A DNA stretch of 64,000 bases from UBA5342 sp965662645 (GTDB lineage: Bacteria; Bacteroidota; Bacteroidia; Bacteroidales; UBA5342), in the NCBI GenBank assembly GCA_965662645.1, contig CBFIII010000008.1:1-64000 (forward strand). Reading direction: 5' to 3'. Positions 35,732 through 44,795 of the stretch are shown here, piece after piece. The notes under the pieces were generated by a model, which had not been told where the DNA came from, did not search any database, and was given only the letters and a program-made list of their open reading frames with translations. Within the stretch, counting starts at the first letter, position 1. Every line of letters starts with the position of its first letter. The translations under genes and the position numbers were made by a program.

Positions 35732-36946
35732 ATGAGGTTTTTAATATCAGCAGTCATAGCGACTCTTATGGTGTTTACAGCATGTAAAACAAAAGATCAA
35801 GAAGTGCTAAGTACTTCTATTCAAACAAAACTACTTACCGCTGCCAATGCCTACGAAACAAGCGGGAAAAGCCCCCGATCTATTAATGATGATGGCACTC
35901 CACATTTAGTCGCATCATCCGACTGGACAAGTGGATTCTTCCCCGGCTGCTTATGGTACGCTTACGAACTATATGGCAATGAGCAATTAAAAGAAGCAGC
36001 TATTGATTACACCCTAAAAGTAGAAGATCAAAAAAATAATGGAAAAACCCATGATATGGGATTCAAGATATTTTGTAGTTTTGGAAATGCCTACCGACTA
36101 ACCAACGACGCTAGCTATCGCAACGTCTTACTACAAAGTGCAGCTACTCTGATCACACGATTCAGTCCTACCGTAGGCTGCATACGCTCTTGGGACCACA
36201 ACCAGGACAAATGGGACTACCCCGTCATCATCGACAATATGATGAATTTAGAATTGCTCATGTGGGCTTTTAAGGAAACAGGTGATTCTAGCTACTACCA
36301 CATCGCAGTATCACACGCCAACACCACACTAAAAAACCATTTTAGAAAAGACAACAGCTGCTACCACGTCATTGGGTATAACCCAGAGAATGGAGAAGTA
36401 GTAAAAAGAAATACACATCAAGGATATGCCAACAGCTCAGCATGGGCCAGAGGTCAATCTTGGGCACTATATGGCTATACTATGATGTACCGCGAAACAG
36501 GCATAAAAGCTTATNNNNNNNNNNNNNNNNNNNNNNNNNNNNNNNNNNNNNNNNNNNNNNNNNNNNNNNNNNNNNNNNNNNNNNNNNNNNNNNNNNNNNN
36601 NNNNNNNNNNNNNNAAGACGGCATCCCCTATTGGGATTTTGATGCCCCTAACATTCCCAACGAACCACGAGACGCCTCTGCAGCAGCCATTAACTGCTCT
36701 GCACTCTATGAGCTCGCTTCATTCTGCCCAGATAAAAAAGAAGAATATATAAATAAGGCCAATCACATTATGAAAGCCCTCAATAGTAAAGTTTACAGTG
36801 CCCCAAAAGAAGCAAAACACACCTTCTTATTAGAACATTCAACTGGAAGCTTCCCACATAATTCTGAAATTGATGTGCCAATTATATATGCTGATTACTA
36901 TTATTTAGAAGCCTTAGTAAGACAAAAAAATACAGAAAGAAATTAG
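35732..36946 (+). CDS. GH88 unsaturated glucuronyl hydrolase lipoprotein (interrupted by scaffold gap)
   Basis: Removes the 4,5-unsaturated uronic acid left at the non-reducing end by polysaccharide lyases. Lipoprotein signal (TLMVFTAC, Cys18), then an (alpha/alpha)6 barrel with DWTSGFFPGCLWYAYEL (64-80), HDMGFKIFCSFGNAYRL (Asp108), VIIDNMMNLELLMWAF (Asp168), SSAWARGQSWALYGYTMMYRETG and DGIPYWDFDAPNIPNEPRDASAAAIN. Asp108 and Asp168 match the two catalytic aspartates known for the family. Codons 262-295 are unknown because of 100 N. The frame on both sides agrees, but the real missing stretch is probably somewhat shorter, judging by the usual spacing in this family. Otherwise full length. Confidence 0.92.
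   Translation: MRFLISAVIATLMVFTACKTKDQEVLSTSIQTKLLTAANAYETSGKSPRSINDDGTPHLVASSDWTSGFFPGCLWYAYELYGNEQLKEAAIDYTLKVEDQKNNGKTHDMGFKIFCSFGNAYRLTNDASYRNVLLQSAATLITRFSPTVGCIRSWDHNQDKWDYPVIIDNMMNLELLMWAFKETGDSSYYHIAVSHANTTLKNHFRKDNSCYHVIGYNPENGEVVKRNTHQGYANSSAWARGQSWALYGYTMMYRETGIKAYXXXXXXXXXXXXXXXXXXXXXXXXXXXXXXXXXXDGIPYWDFDAPNIPNEPRDASAAAINCSALYELASFCPDKKEEYINKANHIMKALNSKVYSAPKEAKHTFLLEHSTGSFPHNSEIDVPIIYADYYYLEALVRQKNTERN
36515..36614. other. 100-N assembly gap inside the GH88 gene
   Basis: Exactly 100 N, the usual placeholder for a scaffold join of unknown size. Flanking coding sequence continues in the same gene and frame (...MYRETGIKAY | DGIPYWDFDAP...). Confidence 0.99.
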
Positions 36947-37025
36947 AATGTAATTGGTAAAAAATTTAATGGGAGTTTCTATCATCATTCAGAAATTAAG
37001 GTACAAATTACATTCAGGTTATTAT

Positions 37026-37033
37026 TATATTTG
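37026..37033 (+). promoter_or_regulatory. Candidate promoter -7 element of the GH2 gene
   Basis: TATATTTG followed by C matches the TAnnTTTG element and lies 57 bp before the GH2 start. The preceding sequence is AT-rich without a clear -33 TTTG. Confidence 0.45.
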
Positions 37034-37089
37034 CAAATTATGAATTCTAATAATCAACTTTAGCACAACTAAAAAACCAGAAATAGAAT

Positions 37090-39546
37090 ATGTTTAACAA
37101 AAAACTTAATAAAGTGACAGTACTATGTATAGTACTGTCGCTTTTGCATTTCCCCTTAAGTGCACAACAGAAAACAAGACTTATTGAAGGATGGGATTTT
37201 TGCGCTAGCGAGATTGGCTCCTACTATGAAGCTTTTCGGGTAACTACAAAGGTGCATTTACCCACTTGGAAAGCCGTTGAAATGCCGCATTGCTTTAACG
37301 CCTACGATGCTGTAGATCCCGACAAAGACTACTACCAAGGTGTGGGCTGGTACCGCACGTGGATAAATGTTGAAAATCCATACAAAAACGGCCGCACCAT
37401 TTTACACTTTGAAGGGGCTGGACAAAAAACCGAAGTCTATCTGTATGATCAAAAACTCATTTCTCATGTAGGGGGCTATGATGAGTTTAAAGTTGACATC
37501 ACCGAGGCTGTGAAGGCTTACCGTACAGCCCACCCAGAGGCAGAACACATTCCCATTGCCGTGCGTTGCGATAATAGCCGTGATACGGAAATGATCCCCT
37601 CTGACCTAAGCGACTTCAATGTCTATGGTGGACTTTACCGTTATGTCAATCTTATATATCAACCAGCATTAGCCCTTGAGCGTGTAGTCTTAGATTATGA
37701 ATTAGACAAAAAACTAAAGACGGCAAACATAACAATCAACACTGAGCTAAACAATTTCTTAGATGAAAATGAAGCAGCCCAACTACAGATAAAACTGATA
37801 GATGCCAATGGTCAAGAGGTGTTATCTGAGCAGAAGTCTATTGAAACAAACGCAAAAGATATCATCAGTAACTTAGAGCTGAAAAAGCCTCAATTATGGC
37901 ACCCCAACAGCCCTTATCTCTACCGCCTCGAAGTACAAGTAACGCGCAATGGAGAAGATCATACACTATCGCAAATGGTGGGATTCCGCACCTTCGAATT
38001 CATCACCAAAGGACCATTTCACATCAATGGAGAACGATTATTGCTACGCGGTACTCATCGCCATGAAGACCACGCAGGCGTGGCCCAAGCAATGACCGAA
38101 AAGATGATGCGCGAGGAAATGATCATGATGAAAGACATGGGCGTCAACTTTATTAGACTGGGACATTACCAACAATCGCCTATTATCTTAAACCTTTGTG
38201 ATTCCTTAGGAATTCTAGTCTGGGAAGAGATTCCTTGGTGCCGAGGTGGCTTAGGAGGTGACATTTATAAAGAACAAGCTCGCCGCATGCTCACCCACAT
38301 GGTACACCAACATTACAACCATCCTTCAATAATTATCTGGGGATTGGGGAACGAAAATGATTGGCCAGGTGATTTCGAAGAATTCGACACCACAAAAATT
38401 CAGAATTTCATGTCGGAACTCAATGACCTCTCCCACCAATTAGACCCTAATCGTAAAACAGCCATCAGACGATGTAATTTCTGCAAACACATCATTGATG
38501 TTTACTCGCCTTCCATTTGGGCCGGATGGTACCGTGGTACTTACACCAGCTATCAGGACGTCAGTTATAAAGAAGCCATGGATGTGAATCACTTTTTACA
38601 CGTAGAATGGGGAGCCAGTAACCATGCAGGGCGTCATTCCGAATCGCCTGATCAAGGTTTAGCCAACATTAGCAATAGCAAAGAAGCTGACGAAAGAAGC
38701 GGTGATTTCTTAATGTCAGGAGGTGATCCACGGGTATCAAAAGACGGCGACTGGAGCGAAACCTATGCCTGTAATCTCATAGATTGGCATTTGAAAGAAC
38801 AAGAGAACATGCCATGGTTAAGCGGTACAGCTTATTGGCCATTTAAAGATTTCTCTACGCCACTGCGCCCCGAGAACCCTGTCCCTTACGTTAATCAAAA
38901 GGGAGTGGTGCAACGCGATCTTAGTCCCAAGGAGGCCTACTATGTGTTCCAATCCTACTGGACGGAAAAGGAAATGGCACACATCTACGGACACACTTGG
39001 CCTGTACGATGGGGACAGAAGGACGAAGCTAAAATGCTTAAAGTGTATTCTAACTGTACTCAAGCCGAAGTATTCCTCAATGGGAAAAGCCTAGGTGTCA
39101 AAACACGAAACAGTCAGAATTTCCCTGCGGCTGGTTTACGTTGGGTAAGTCCTTTTAAAGAAGGCAAAAACCACATCAAAGTAATCGCAAAAAAAGGAAA
39201 AGTAGAAGTGATCGACGAGATTACTTTCACCTATCAAATCCAGAATTGGGACGCCCCTACTCAACTAAAATTAAGCGAGTTGTCACGAGAAGGAAGCACC
39301 GTATTGGTGGAAGCCAAAGCGTATGACAAAAATGGTTTATTTTGTCCCGATGCCAACAATCTGGTGATATTTGGCGCAGCAGGAAAAGCTAAACTCTTGG
39401 ATAACTTAGGCACTTGGGATGGCTCCAGAAATATTCAGTTATATAATGGCCGTGCCATGATGAAAGTCCAAATTACAAACACCAAAGGGGTGGCAACAGT
39501 ACGTTCAGAGGGACTATCTCCCGCCTTTCTTGAACTCACTCAATAA
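37090..39546 (+). CDS. GH2 beta-glycosidase (beta-galactosidase/beta-glucuronidase superfamily)
   Basis: Exo-acting retaining glycosidase. Signal peptide (VTVLCIVLSLLHFPLSAQ), then the GH2 sugar-binding domain (about 35-190; YYQGVGWYRTWINV, VGGYDEFKVDIT), an Ig-like sandwich (about 195-305), the TIM barrel (about 305-610) with LLRGTHRHEDHAGVAQAMTEKMMREEM, acid/base IIWGLGNEND (Glu422) and nucleophile FLHVEWGAS (Glu506), and a C-terminal Ig-like DUF4982-type region. The 818-residue length is normal. Galactosidase, glucuronidase or xylosidase specificity cannot be decided by eye. The next gene starts 9 bp after its stop, so they are co-transcribed. Confidence 0.93.
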   Translation: MFNKKLNKVTVLCIVLSLLHFPLSAQQKTRLIEGWDFCASEIGSYYEAFRVTTKVHLPTWKAVEMPHCFNAYDAVDPDKDYYQGVGWYRTWINVENPYKNGRTILHFEGAGQKTEVYLYDQKLISHVGGYDEFKVDITEAVKAYRTAHPEAEHIPIAVRCDNSRDTEMIPSDLSDFNVYGGLYRYVNLIYQPALALERVVLDYELDKKLKTANITINTELNNFLDENEAAQLQIKLIDANGQEVLSEQKSIETNAKDIISNLELKKPQLWHPNSPYLYRLEVQVTRNGEDHTLSQMVGFRTFEFITKGPFHINGERLLLRGTHRHEDHAGVAQAMTEKMMREEMIMMKDMGVNFIRLGHYQQSPIILNLCDSLGILVWEEIPWCRGGLGGDIYKEQARRMLTHMVHQHYNHPSIIIWGLGNENDWPGDFEEFDTTKIQNFMSELNDLSHQLDPNRKTAIRRCNFCKHIIDVYSPSIWAGWYRGTYTSYQDVSYKEAMDVNHFLHVEWGASNHAGRHSESPDQGLANISNSKEADERSGDFLMSGGDPRVSKDGDWSETYACNLIDWHLKEQENMPWLSGTAYWPFKDFSTPLRPENPVPYVNQKGVVQRDLSPKEAYYVFQSYWTEKEMAHIYGHTWPVRWGQKDEAKMLKVYSNCTQAEVFLNGKSLGVKTRNSQNFPAAGLRWVSPFKEGKNHIKVIAKKGKVEVIDEITFTYQIQNWDAPTQLKLSELSREGSTVLVEAKAYDKNGLFCPDANNLVIFGAAGKAKLLDNLGTWDGSRNIQLYNGRAMMKVQITNTKGVATVRSEGLSPAFLELTQ

Positions 39547-39555
39547 TCAACAACT

Positions 39556-42411
39556 ATGCGTATTCTTTGTAACTTATTAGTGTGGTGTATGACCTTGAGC
39601 TTAGTGGCTCAAGAGTCTGCACTCGTTTCTATAGGAGCAGACCAAAAGCTGCAATACCAAAAATACGCTAACCAAGGAGAGACAGACCAAATAAACCGTG
39701 TTCCCGACTTTTCATGGGCAGGCTATAAAATGGGAGGCGTAGCATTGCCGCAGGTAGCAGTGCGTATCAACCTAGAAGCTATCGAAGGGGATAATAGAGC
39801 ACGCATTCAAAGTGCTATCGATCAAGTATCCGCACTCCCCGAAGACTTCAACGGTTTTAGAGGAGCGATACTATTAAAAGCAGGGCTCTACCGGTGTAGT
39901 GGCCCTCTTTACATTCGTAATTCGGGCGTTGTTCTTAGGGGCGAAAAACAAGATCTTGCCGAATATGGAGGCACACAACTTCTTGCCACAGCCACTTACC
40001 AACACGATCTTATCCAATGCAAGGGAAACATCAATAATCTCACCAACAAGCCACAAGCCTTAGACACCATCTGGATTCCTAAAGAATACACCAACGATCA
40101 GGGGGTAGTCATCGATGGACAAGTATGGTTAAGTGCCAACATACTGAAAGCAGCAGAAAAGGGACGAGAAGATGACGGGCAAATATCTTTGCAAATAACG
40201 ACAGATCTCAACGACTATTCCTCTTACAGTAGTAAAGAAGGAAGCAAATCACCTTATCTGGAATTGGTATTCCGAGAAGAAGGCGCCAATGCTGATTCCA
40301 TACGTAAAATCGAACCTAGCGATGATGCTTTTGTACGTGGTGGTGAGTTTACCAATCAGAACTTTGGTACTGACGATGAATTGGTGGTCAAATTCGATGG
40401 TGATGGAAGCGACGTAACGCGAGAATCATTTCTTAAATTTCAACTCCCCACTTTTAGTGGTACTATCATTAGCGCAAGCTTAAAACTATGGTGCCAAAAT
40501 GCAGGAAAATCGAGTGATATACCACATTACATATATGCGACCTCAACAACAGATTGGAATGAATCCAACATTAATTATGGCAATAAACCCAACCTTAGTC
40601 TGCCACAAGATCGCATGCTAGACACCAAAATTGGCGTTGGAAGTCATAAGATACGCATTGAAAATAGCAGTAATTACGAAGTAGGACAACAAGTGCTGTT
40701 ATCACGCACACCTAACCAAACATGGATAGATGCCCTAAGTATGGGGCAATACGGTTGGACACCGGCTGCTTATAAGGTAAGCTACCCCAAAACAATAACC
40801 GACATCACAGGAGATACACTAACGCTTGATGTACCACTAGTACAAAGCCTAGATCAGCTCTATGGTGGTGCCGAGATAGAAAATGACAGCCGCTACGGTT
40901 TCCTCAGCAATGTAGGCATAGAAAATATGGTCATCAGTTCAGCATATACCAATGATGAAGATGAAGCGCACGGTTGGAGCGCCATCCACTTTAGTGATAG
41001 TCGTAACTGCTGGGTTAAAAATGTAACCGCTCAGTACTTTGGCTATTCCTGTGTGATATTAAGCAATGCGTTTGCAACAACCGTGCAAGATTGTGCTATG
41101 CTCGATCCTAAATCCATTACTACAGGCTCACGCAAATATTCATTTAATATTGATAAAGGATCTTTCAACCTATTCCAACGCTGCTATGCCCGCGGAGGTC
41201 GCCATGATTTTGTAACGGGAAGTCAGGTGGCAGGCCCTAATGTGTTTCTCGACTGCTTGGCTGAAGAAACCAGCAATGACATTGGCCCCCACCACCGCTA
41301 TGCTACAGGCATTCTTTTTGATAATATAGCGGGAGGACAAATGCGCGTACAAAACCGTAAAGATATGGGAACAGGTCACGGATGGGCGGGTGCTCAAGTG
41401 ATGTTCTGGAACCTTGAATCACTTGATGCAGACATCAAAGTAGAGAGCCCAACAGGAGCTTTAAATTGGGGAATAGGTTGCCGTGCTAGCCTAAAAGAAG
41501 GCGCTGTTTATTGGGCAAGCTGGTTGGATAATGTACAACCACGAAGTCTCTACATACATCAACTATGCGATAGACTGGGGCAAACAGCTATAGACCATGT
41601 AGCTACAGCAGCTCAAAAAGAGGGACGGATATATGATTACTTGGAAAAATGGAAAGGACTTCAACATCAAATAGACGAACCAACAAGACCTTATGAAGCA
41701 CATACTTTACCAGGGAAAATAGAATGTGAACATTTTGACTTTGGCGCAAATGGTGAAGCCTATACCGACTTAAGTCTCAATAACAATGGATTCTCTTTAC
41801 GTGCTACGGCAGTTGACATCTTCACTCAACCAGCCAGAATTAGCGGACAAATACAACACATCAGCTTCGTGGGCGATACAGAGAAGGGTGAGCAACTCAA
41901 TTATAGTTTACAACTACTACCAGGCGACTACAACTTTGATTTACAATACGCCACACCTAATGATGGACAAAAAATTGGGATGCGAATAAATCAGCAAATC
42001 GATACCATCAGCTTACCATCAACTGGGGCATTATTAGATTTTGAAAGAGTGAGCTCTCAAACCTTCCGAATAGAAAAAGACAGCCTATATACCCTTGAAA
42101 TACTATGCTTAGACTCTGCAATTAACCTTGATTGTATTATTTCAGAACAAAGCAATACCGCCATTAATAACTTAAAACAACAAATCCCTGTCACCCTATA
42201 CCCTAATCCTACAGAAGGGAAAATCCACGTAGAGGGAAAAGAATTAAAAAACCTACGTGTTGTGGATATTTATGGCCGTTGTATAACCAGCGAAATTGAA
42301 ATCACACCTTCGGGGTACCTCGTCAATCTTCGCTCTAATTATTGTGGAATAGCCGTGATATCTGGCATATATAAAACACTTAATTGGAGTAAGTTGATTG
42401 TTATTAACTAA
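39556..42411 (+). CDS. T9SS-secreted beta-helix enzyme with inserted DNRLRE/CBM96-like and CBM6-like modules
   Basis: Probable extracellular polysaccharide lyase or hydrolase. Signal peptide (1-19), then a pectate-lyase-like beta-helix start (about 70-158; IQSAIDQVSALPEDFNGFRGAILLKAGLYRC). Residues 165-350 interrupt the helix with CBM96/DNRLRE-like sequence in swapped order (see finding). The helix resumes at about 355 (VGSHKIRIENSSNYEVGQQVLL) and continues to about 640, with FNLFQRCYARGGRHDFVTGSQVAGPNVFLDC and RYATGILFDNIAGG. A CBM6-like module (about 725-885; PGKIECEHFDFGANGEAYTD) and a T9SS sorting domain (about 889-951; VTLYPNPTEGKIHVEG) follow. The catalytic residues are not identified; the family may be an unclassified lyase. 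It starts 9 bp after GH2. Confidence 0.75.
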   Translation: MRILCNLLVWCMTLSLVAQESALVSIGADQKLQYQKYANQGETDQINRVPDFSWAGYKMGGVALPQVAVRINLEAIEGDNRARIQSAIDQVSALPEDFNGFRGAILLKAGLYRCSGPLYIRNSGVVLRGEKQDLAEYGGTQLLATATYQHDLIQCKGNINNLTNKPQALDTIWIPKEYTNDQGVVIDGQVWLSANILKAAEKGREDDGQISLQITTDLNDYSSYSSKEGSKSPYLELVFREEGANADSIRKIEPSDDAFVRGGEFTNQNFGTDDELVVKFDGDGSDVTRESFLKFQLPTFSGTIISASLKLWCQNAGKSSDIPHYIYATSTTDWNESNINYGNKPNLSLPQDRMLDTKIGVGSHKIRIENSSNYEVGQQVLLSRTPNQTWIDALSMGQYGWTPAAYKVSYPKTITDITGDTLTLDVPLVQSLDQLYGGAEIENDSRYGFLSNVGIENMVISSAYTNDEDEAHGWSAIHFSDSRNCWVKNVTAQYFGYSCVILSNAFATTVQDCAMLDPKSITTGSRKYSFNIDKGSFNLFQRCYARGGRHDFVTGSQVAGPNVFLDCLAEETSNDIGPHHRYATGILFDNIAGGQMRVQNRKDMGTGHGWAGAQVMFWNLESLDADIKVESPTGALNWGIGCRASLKEGAVYWASWLDNVQPRSLYIHQLCDRLGQTAIDHVATAAQKEGRIYDYLEKWKGLQHQIDEPTRPYEAHTLPGKIECEHFDFGANGEAYTDLSLNNNGFSLRATAVDIFTQPARISGQIQHISFVGDTEKGEQLNYSLQLLPGDYNFDLQYATPNDGQKIGMRINQQIDTISLPSTGALLDFERVSSQTFRIEKDSLYTLEILCLDSAINLDCIISEQSNTAINNLKQQIPVTLYPNPTEGKIHVEGKELKNLRVVDIYGRCITSEIEITPSGYLVNLRSNYCGIAVISGIYKTLNWSKLIVIN

Positions 42412-42538
42412 AATAAAAAACCCAAATTATATCTGATTATAATATAATCCTCATTCTACAATGTAGCCATTCAGGCTATTGAAGACACGCAGCACATTTA
42501 TTATGTGAAATTTTAGATCAAAAGCTCGTGTATTTATA

Positions 42539-44524
42539 TTATCTCTTCTTCAACTCTACAGTCTCATTTTGTTTACGAAAAACACCCTCATAAAACTGTT
42601 TCAAATCGACGTATTCATCATCGTAAAAAACGTTTTTTGTGCGCTCCAATTCACACGACACAGTAATTATCCTTTCCTCTTTTGAAATAAAATAGTTAAA
42701 AACATAACTAGTATCTACCGTACAGCTGCTCATATTTTCTGGCAAAGTCACGACGTCATAATTATCAGGTAAAGTATAGCTAAACTCATAAACGGTTTTT
42801 GATGGACAGAGGTACTCTACAGGATATGGACGCTCATCTAAGGTTAAAGGATTCTTAGACATAGACTCGTTAAGAAGTGGTTTAAAAGTAATAAGCCTAT
42901 TGTCTATGTTTGTATTATTTGTGATTTTGAGGCGTGACTCTTGCACTAAAGGCATATCTAACTCATCTAGATTAGACAAATCAATTCCCTCTATATCTAA
43001 GCCTTTGAAATTAGATTCTAAATCTTCAATATAAGGATCAACACCACCAAGACTACTGATATGGAAGCGCTTTAAATAAGAAGAATAATCATTATAAACT
43101 TTAGAAACAGTTCCTTCAAACACCCCATTTTCGTCCAGATTCAAATTATAACTCGTGGTTGATAGCTTAGCTACAGTGCCAAGAGGAATCCAAGAACAAT
43201 GCCCTTTCATCACCTGTAAACCATTGCCGTTAAGGCATCTCTCAGGCAAAAGCCCTACGGAAGATAAATCACACGTCGCATCCATCAAATACAACACACT
43301 ATCAATCTCACAAGAGGCTATCACATAATTCAAGTTACCCAATGATGGTCTGTTAGGGTAAACAAAACCATTATCTCGGGTACTTAATACAACGGGGCTT
43401 GCATTCAGGCCTAGTTGACGCAACAAAGCAACTAAAGACAGATTTATATCAGCACTATTAGCTTTCCCTAACTTTAGTGTTCTCCTAAAAGACTGAGAGG
43501 CATACACACTCATACTACCATCCCACACTGTATGCTCTTTAATAAAGTCAAAAGCAGAATTCATCTTTTCTTTGTCAGACATAGCCTTCGCCCCCATACT
43601 CTGAGCGTACTTTCTTAAAACCTGATCACGCTTTAACATAAGACCAAAAAAATCAGATTTCATAAGCCTCTGATTAAGTTGACCCCAAGTCCTGATGTAA
43701 CTTCCAGCCTTGTCATCTTGCAATTCTTTAGATATTAAATCGAATGCCAAATTAGAAATATAATTCTTGGAGGTAGTAAGGTAATGATCAACTTTAAAAG
43801 CTGGCACATTTCGGGCTTCATATTTATAATTCTCCGTGGTATAATCTAAGCTTGAATTGAGCGTTTGCATAGCTCCGGAACCCAAATATCGATCTGTAGA
43901 ATAAAAGACAGGCCCTTTACGGTATTCTTTGCATACAAAAAAATCAGGAATTTCTATGCTATAAGTACTTTTCAAGACGGGTATTTCATGTTGAAAATCC
44001 CAACCATTTATATTAAAATAAAAATCAGATTTAACTTTATACTCTACCTCAATAATAGATCCTTTTTTCACATCAGGAAGCGTAAACCTTATCACATCAT
44101 AATCTTTCGAAGAATAGACCTTCTCTCGACTACGAATCGGCAAACTAGTACACACAACATCTCCACCAAGCAGATTATAAGTTTTTGCCTTGAGTGAAGA
44201 CAAAGACTCTGATCGCTCATTATCAACCTTATAAAGTTTCAAGTCAAACGACGCTTCATTTATAGCTGAATCGTCTAATATTTTAATCCTAAAATGACGG
44301 GTATGAAACAACTTAAAACCTTTCACATAGTGCAAATAACTATGCCCATCATCAAATATATAATACGCTTTTGCACTTGAATCGATAGGACAAACAGTAG
44401 GTTCAAAATCTTCAATAGTAATTTCCCAAGGTTTATAATCCAAATCTTCGGCATTCATTCTTAAAGCTAAAACTAAAAGAAGAACAATAAGGAAACATCT
44501 TGTTGGCAGTAATATAGTATTCAT
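42539..44524 (-). CDS. DUF3857 / transglutaminase-like domain protein
   Basis: Secreted or periplasmic protein of unknown function. From the ATG at 44524 it has a signal peptide (FLIVLLLVLALRMNA); a 10-residue longer TTG start lacks support. The first third is a DUF3857 beta domain (about 50-230; IIEVEYKVKSDF, DFQHEIPVLKSTYSIEIPDFF). A transglutaminase-core-like region follows (about 270-400; SADINLSLVALLRQLGLNASPVVLSTRD, where the usual catalytic Cys position reads Asn-Ser-Ala-Asp; then YVIASCEIDSVLYLMDATC). The C-terminal third resembles DUF3858. The missing Cys suggests a non-catalytic or altered transglutaminase fold. It is convergent with the beta-helix gene; its link to the PUL is positional only. 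Confidence 0.8.
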   Translation of the reverse strand: MNTILLPTRCFLIVLLLVLALRMNAEDLDYKPWEITIEDFEPTVCPIDSSAKAYYIFDDGHSYLHYVKGFKLFHTRHFRIKILDDSAINEASFDLKLYKVDNERSESLSSLKAKTYNLLGGDVVCTSLPIRSREKVYSSKDYDVIRFTLPDVKKGSIIEVEYKVKSDFYFNINGWDFQHEIPVLKSTYSIEIPDFFVCKEYRKGPVFYSTDRYLGSGAMQTLNSSLDYTTENYKYEARNVPAFKVDHYLTTSKNYISNLAFDLISKELQDDKAGSYIRTWGQLNQRLMKSDFFGLMLKRDQVLRKYAQSMGAKAMSDKEKMNSAFDFIKEHTVWDGSMSVYASQSFRRTLKLGKANSADINLSLVALLRQLGLNASPVVLSTRDNGFVYPNRPSLGNLNYVIASCEIDSVLYLMDATCDLSSVGLLPERCLNGNGLQVMKGHCSWIPLGTVAKLSTTSYNLNLDENGVFEGTVSKVYNDYSSYLKRFHISSLGGVDPYIEDLESNFKGLDIEGIDLSNLDELDMPLVQESRLKITNNTNIDNRLITFKPLLNESMSKNPLTLDERPYPVEYLCPSKTVYEFSYTLPDNYDVVTLPENMSSCTVDTSYVFNYFISKEERIITVSCELERTKNVFYDDEYVDLKQFYEGVFRKQNETVELKKR

Positions 44525-44795
44525 AGTAAATAAGTTTGCAGATAAAAGTAGCAAATTGTTTGATAATCTGCAATATAAAAATATAAAAAAGGAAACATTT
44601 CATTTACAGAGAGAACAGCTTCAACGGTAAGTACATATTTATCAGACGCCAAAGAAATCAGAAGATAAATTTACAAACATAAAATGATTAAACATTGAAC
44701 GAAAGATCACGCAAATCACGCACAAATTAATAACTTAAGGGGGAAGATGCTTTCATCTCAAACTTAATACTAAAGTATTGGTAATATATTACGTA

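Noticed and set aside
36442..36642. ORF across the N gap in the second frame
   Set aside because: It is a shadow of the GH88 gene that stays open only because N codons contain no stop.
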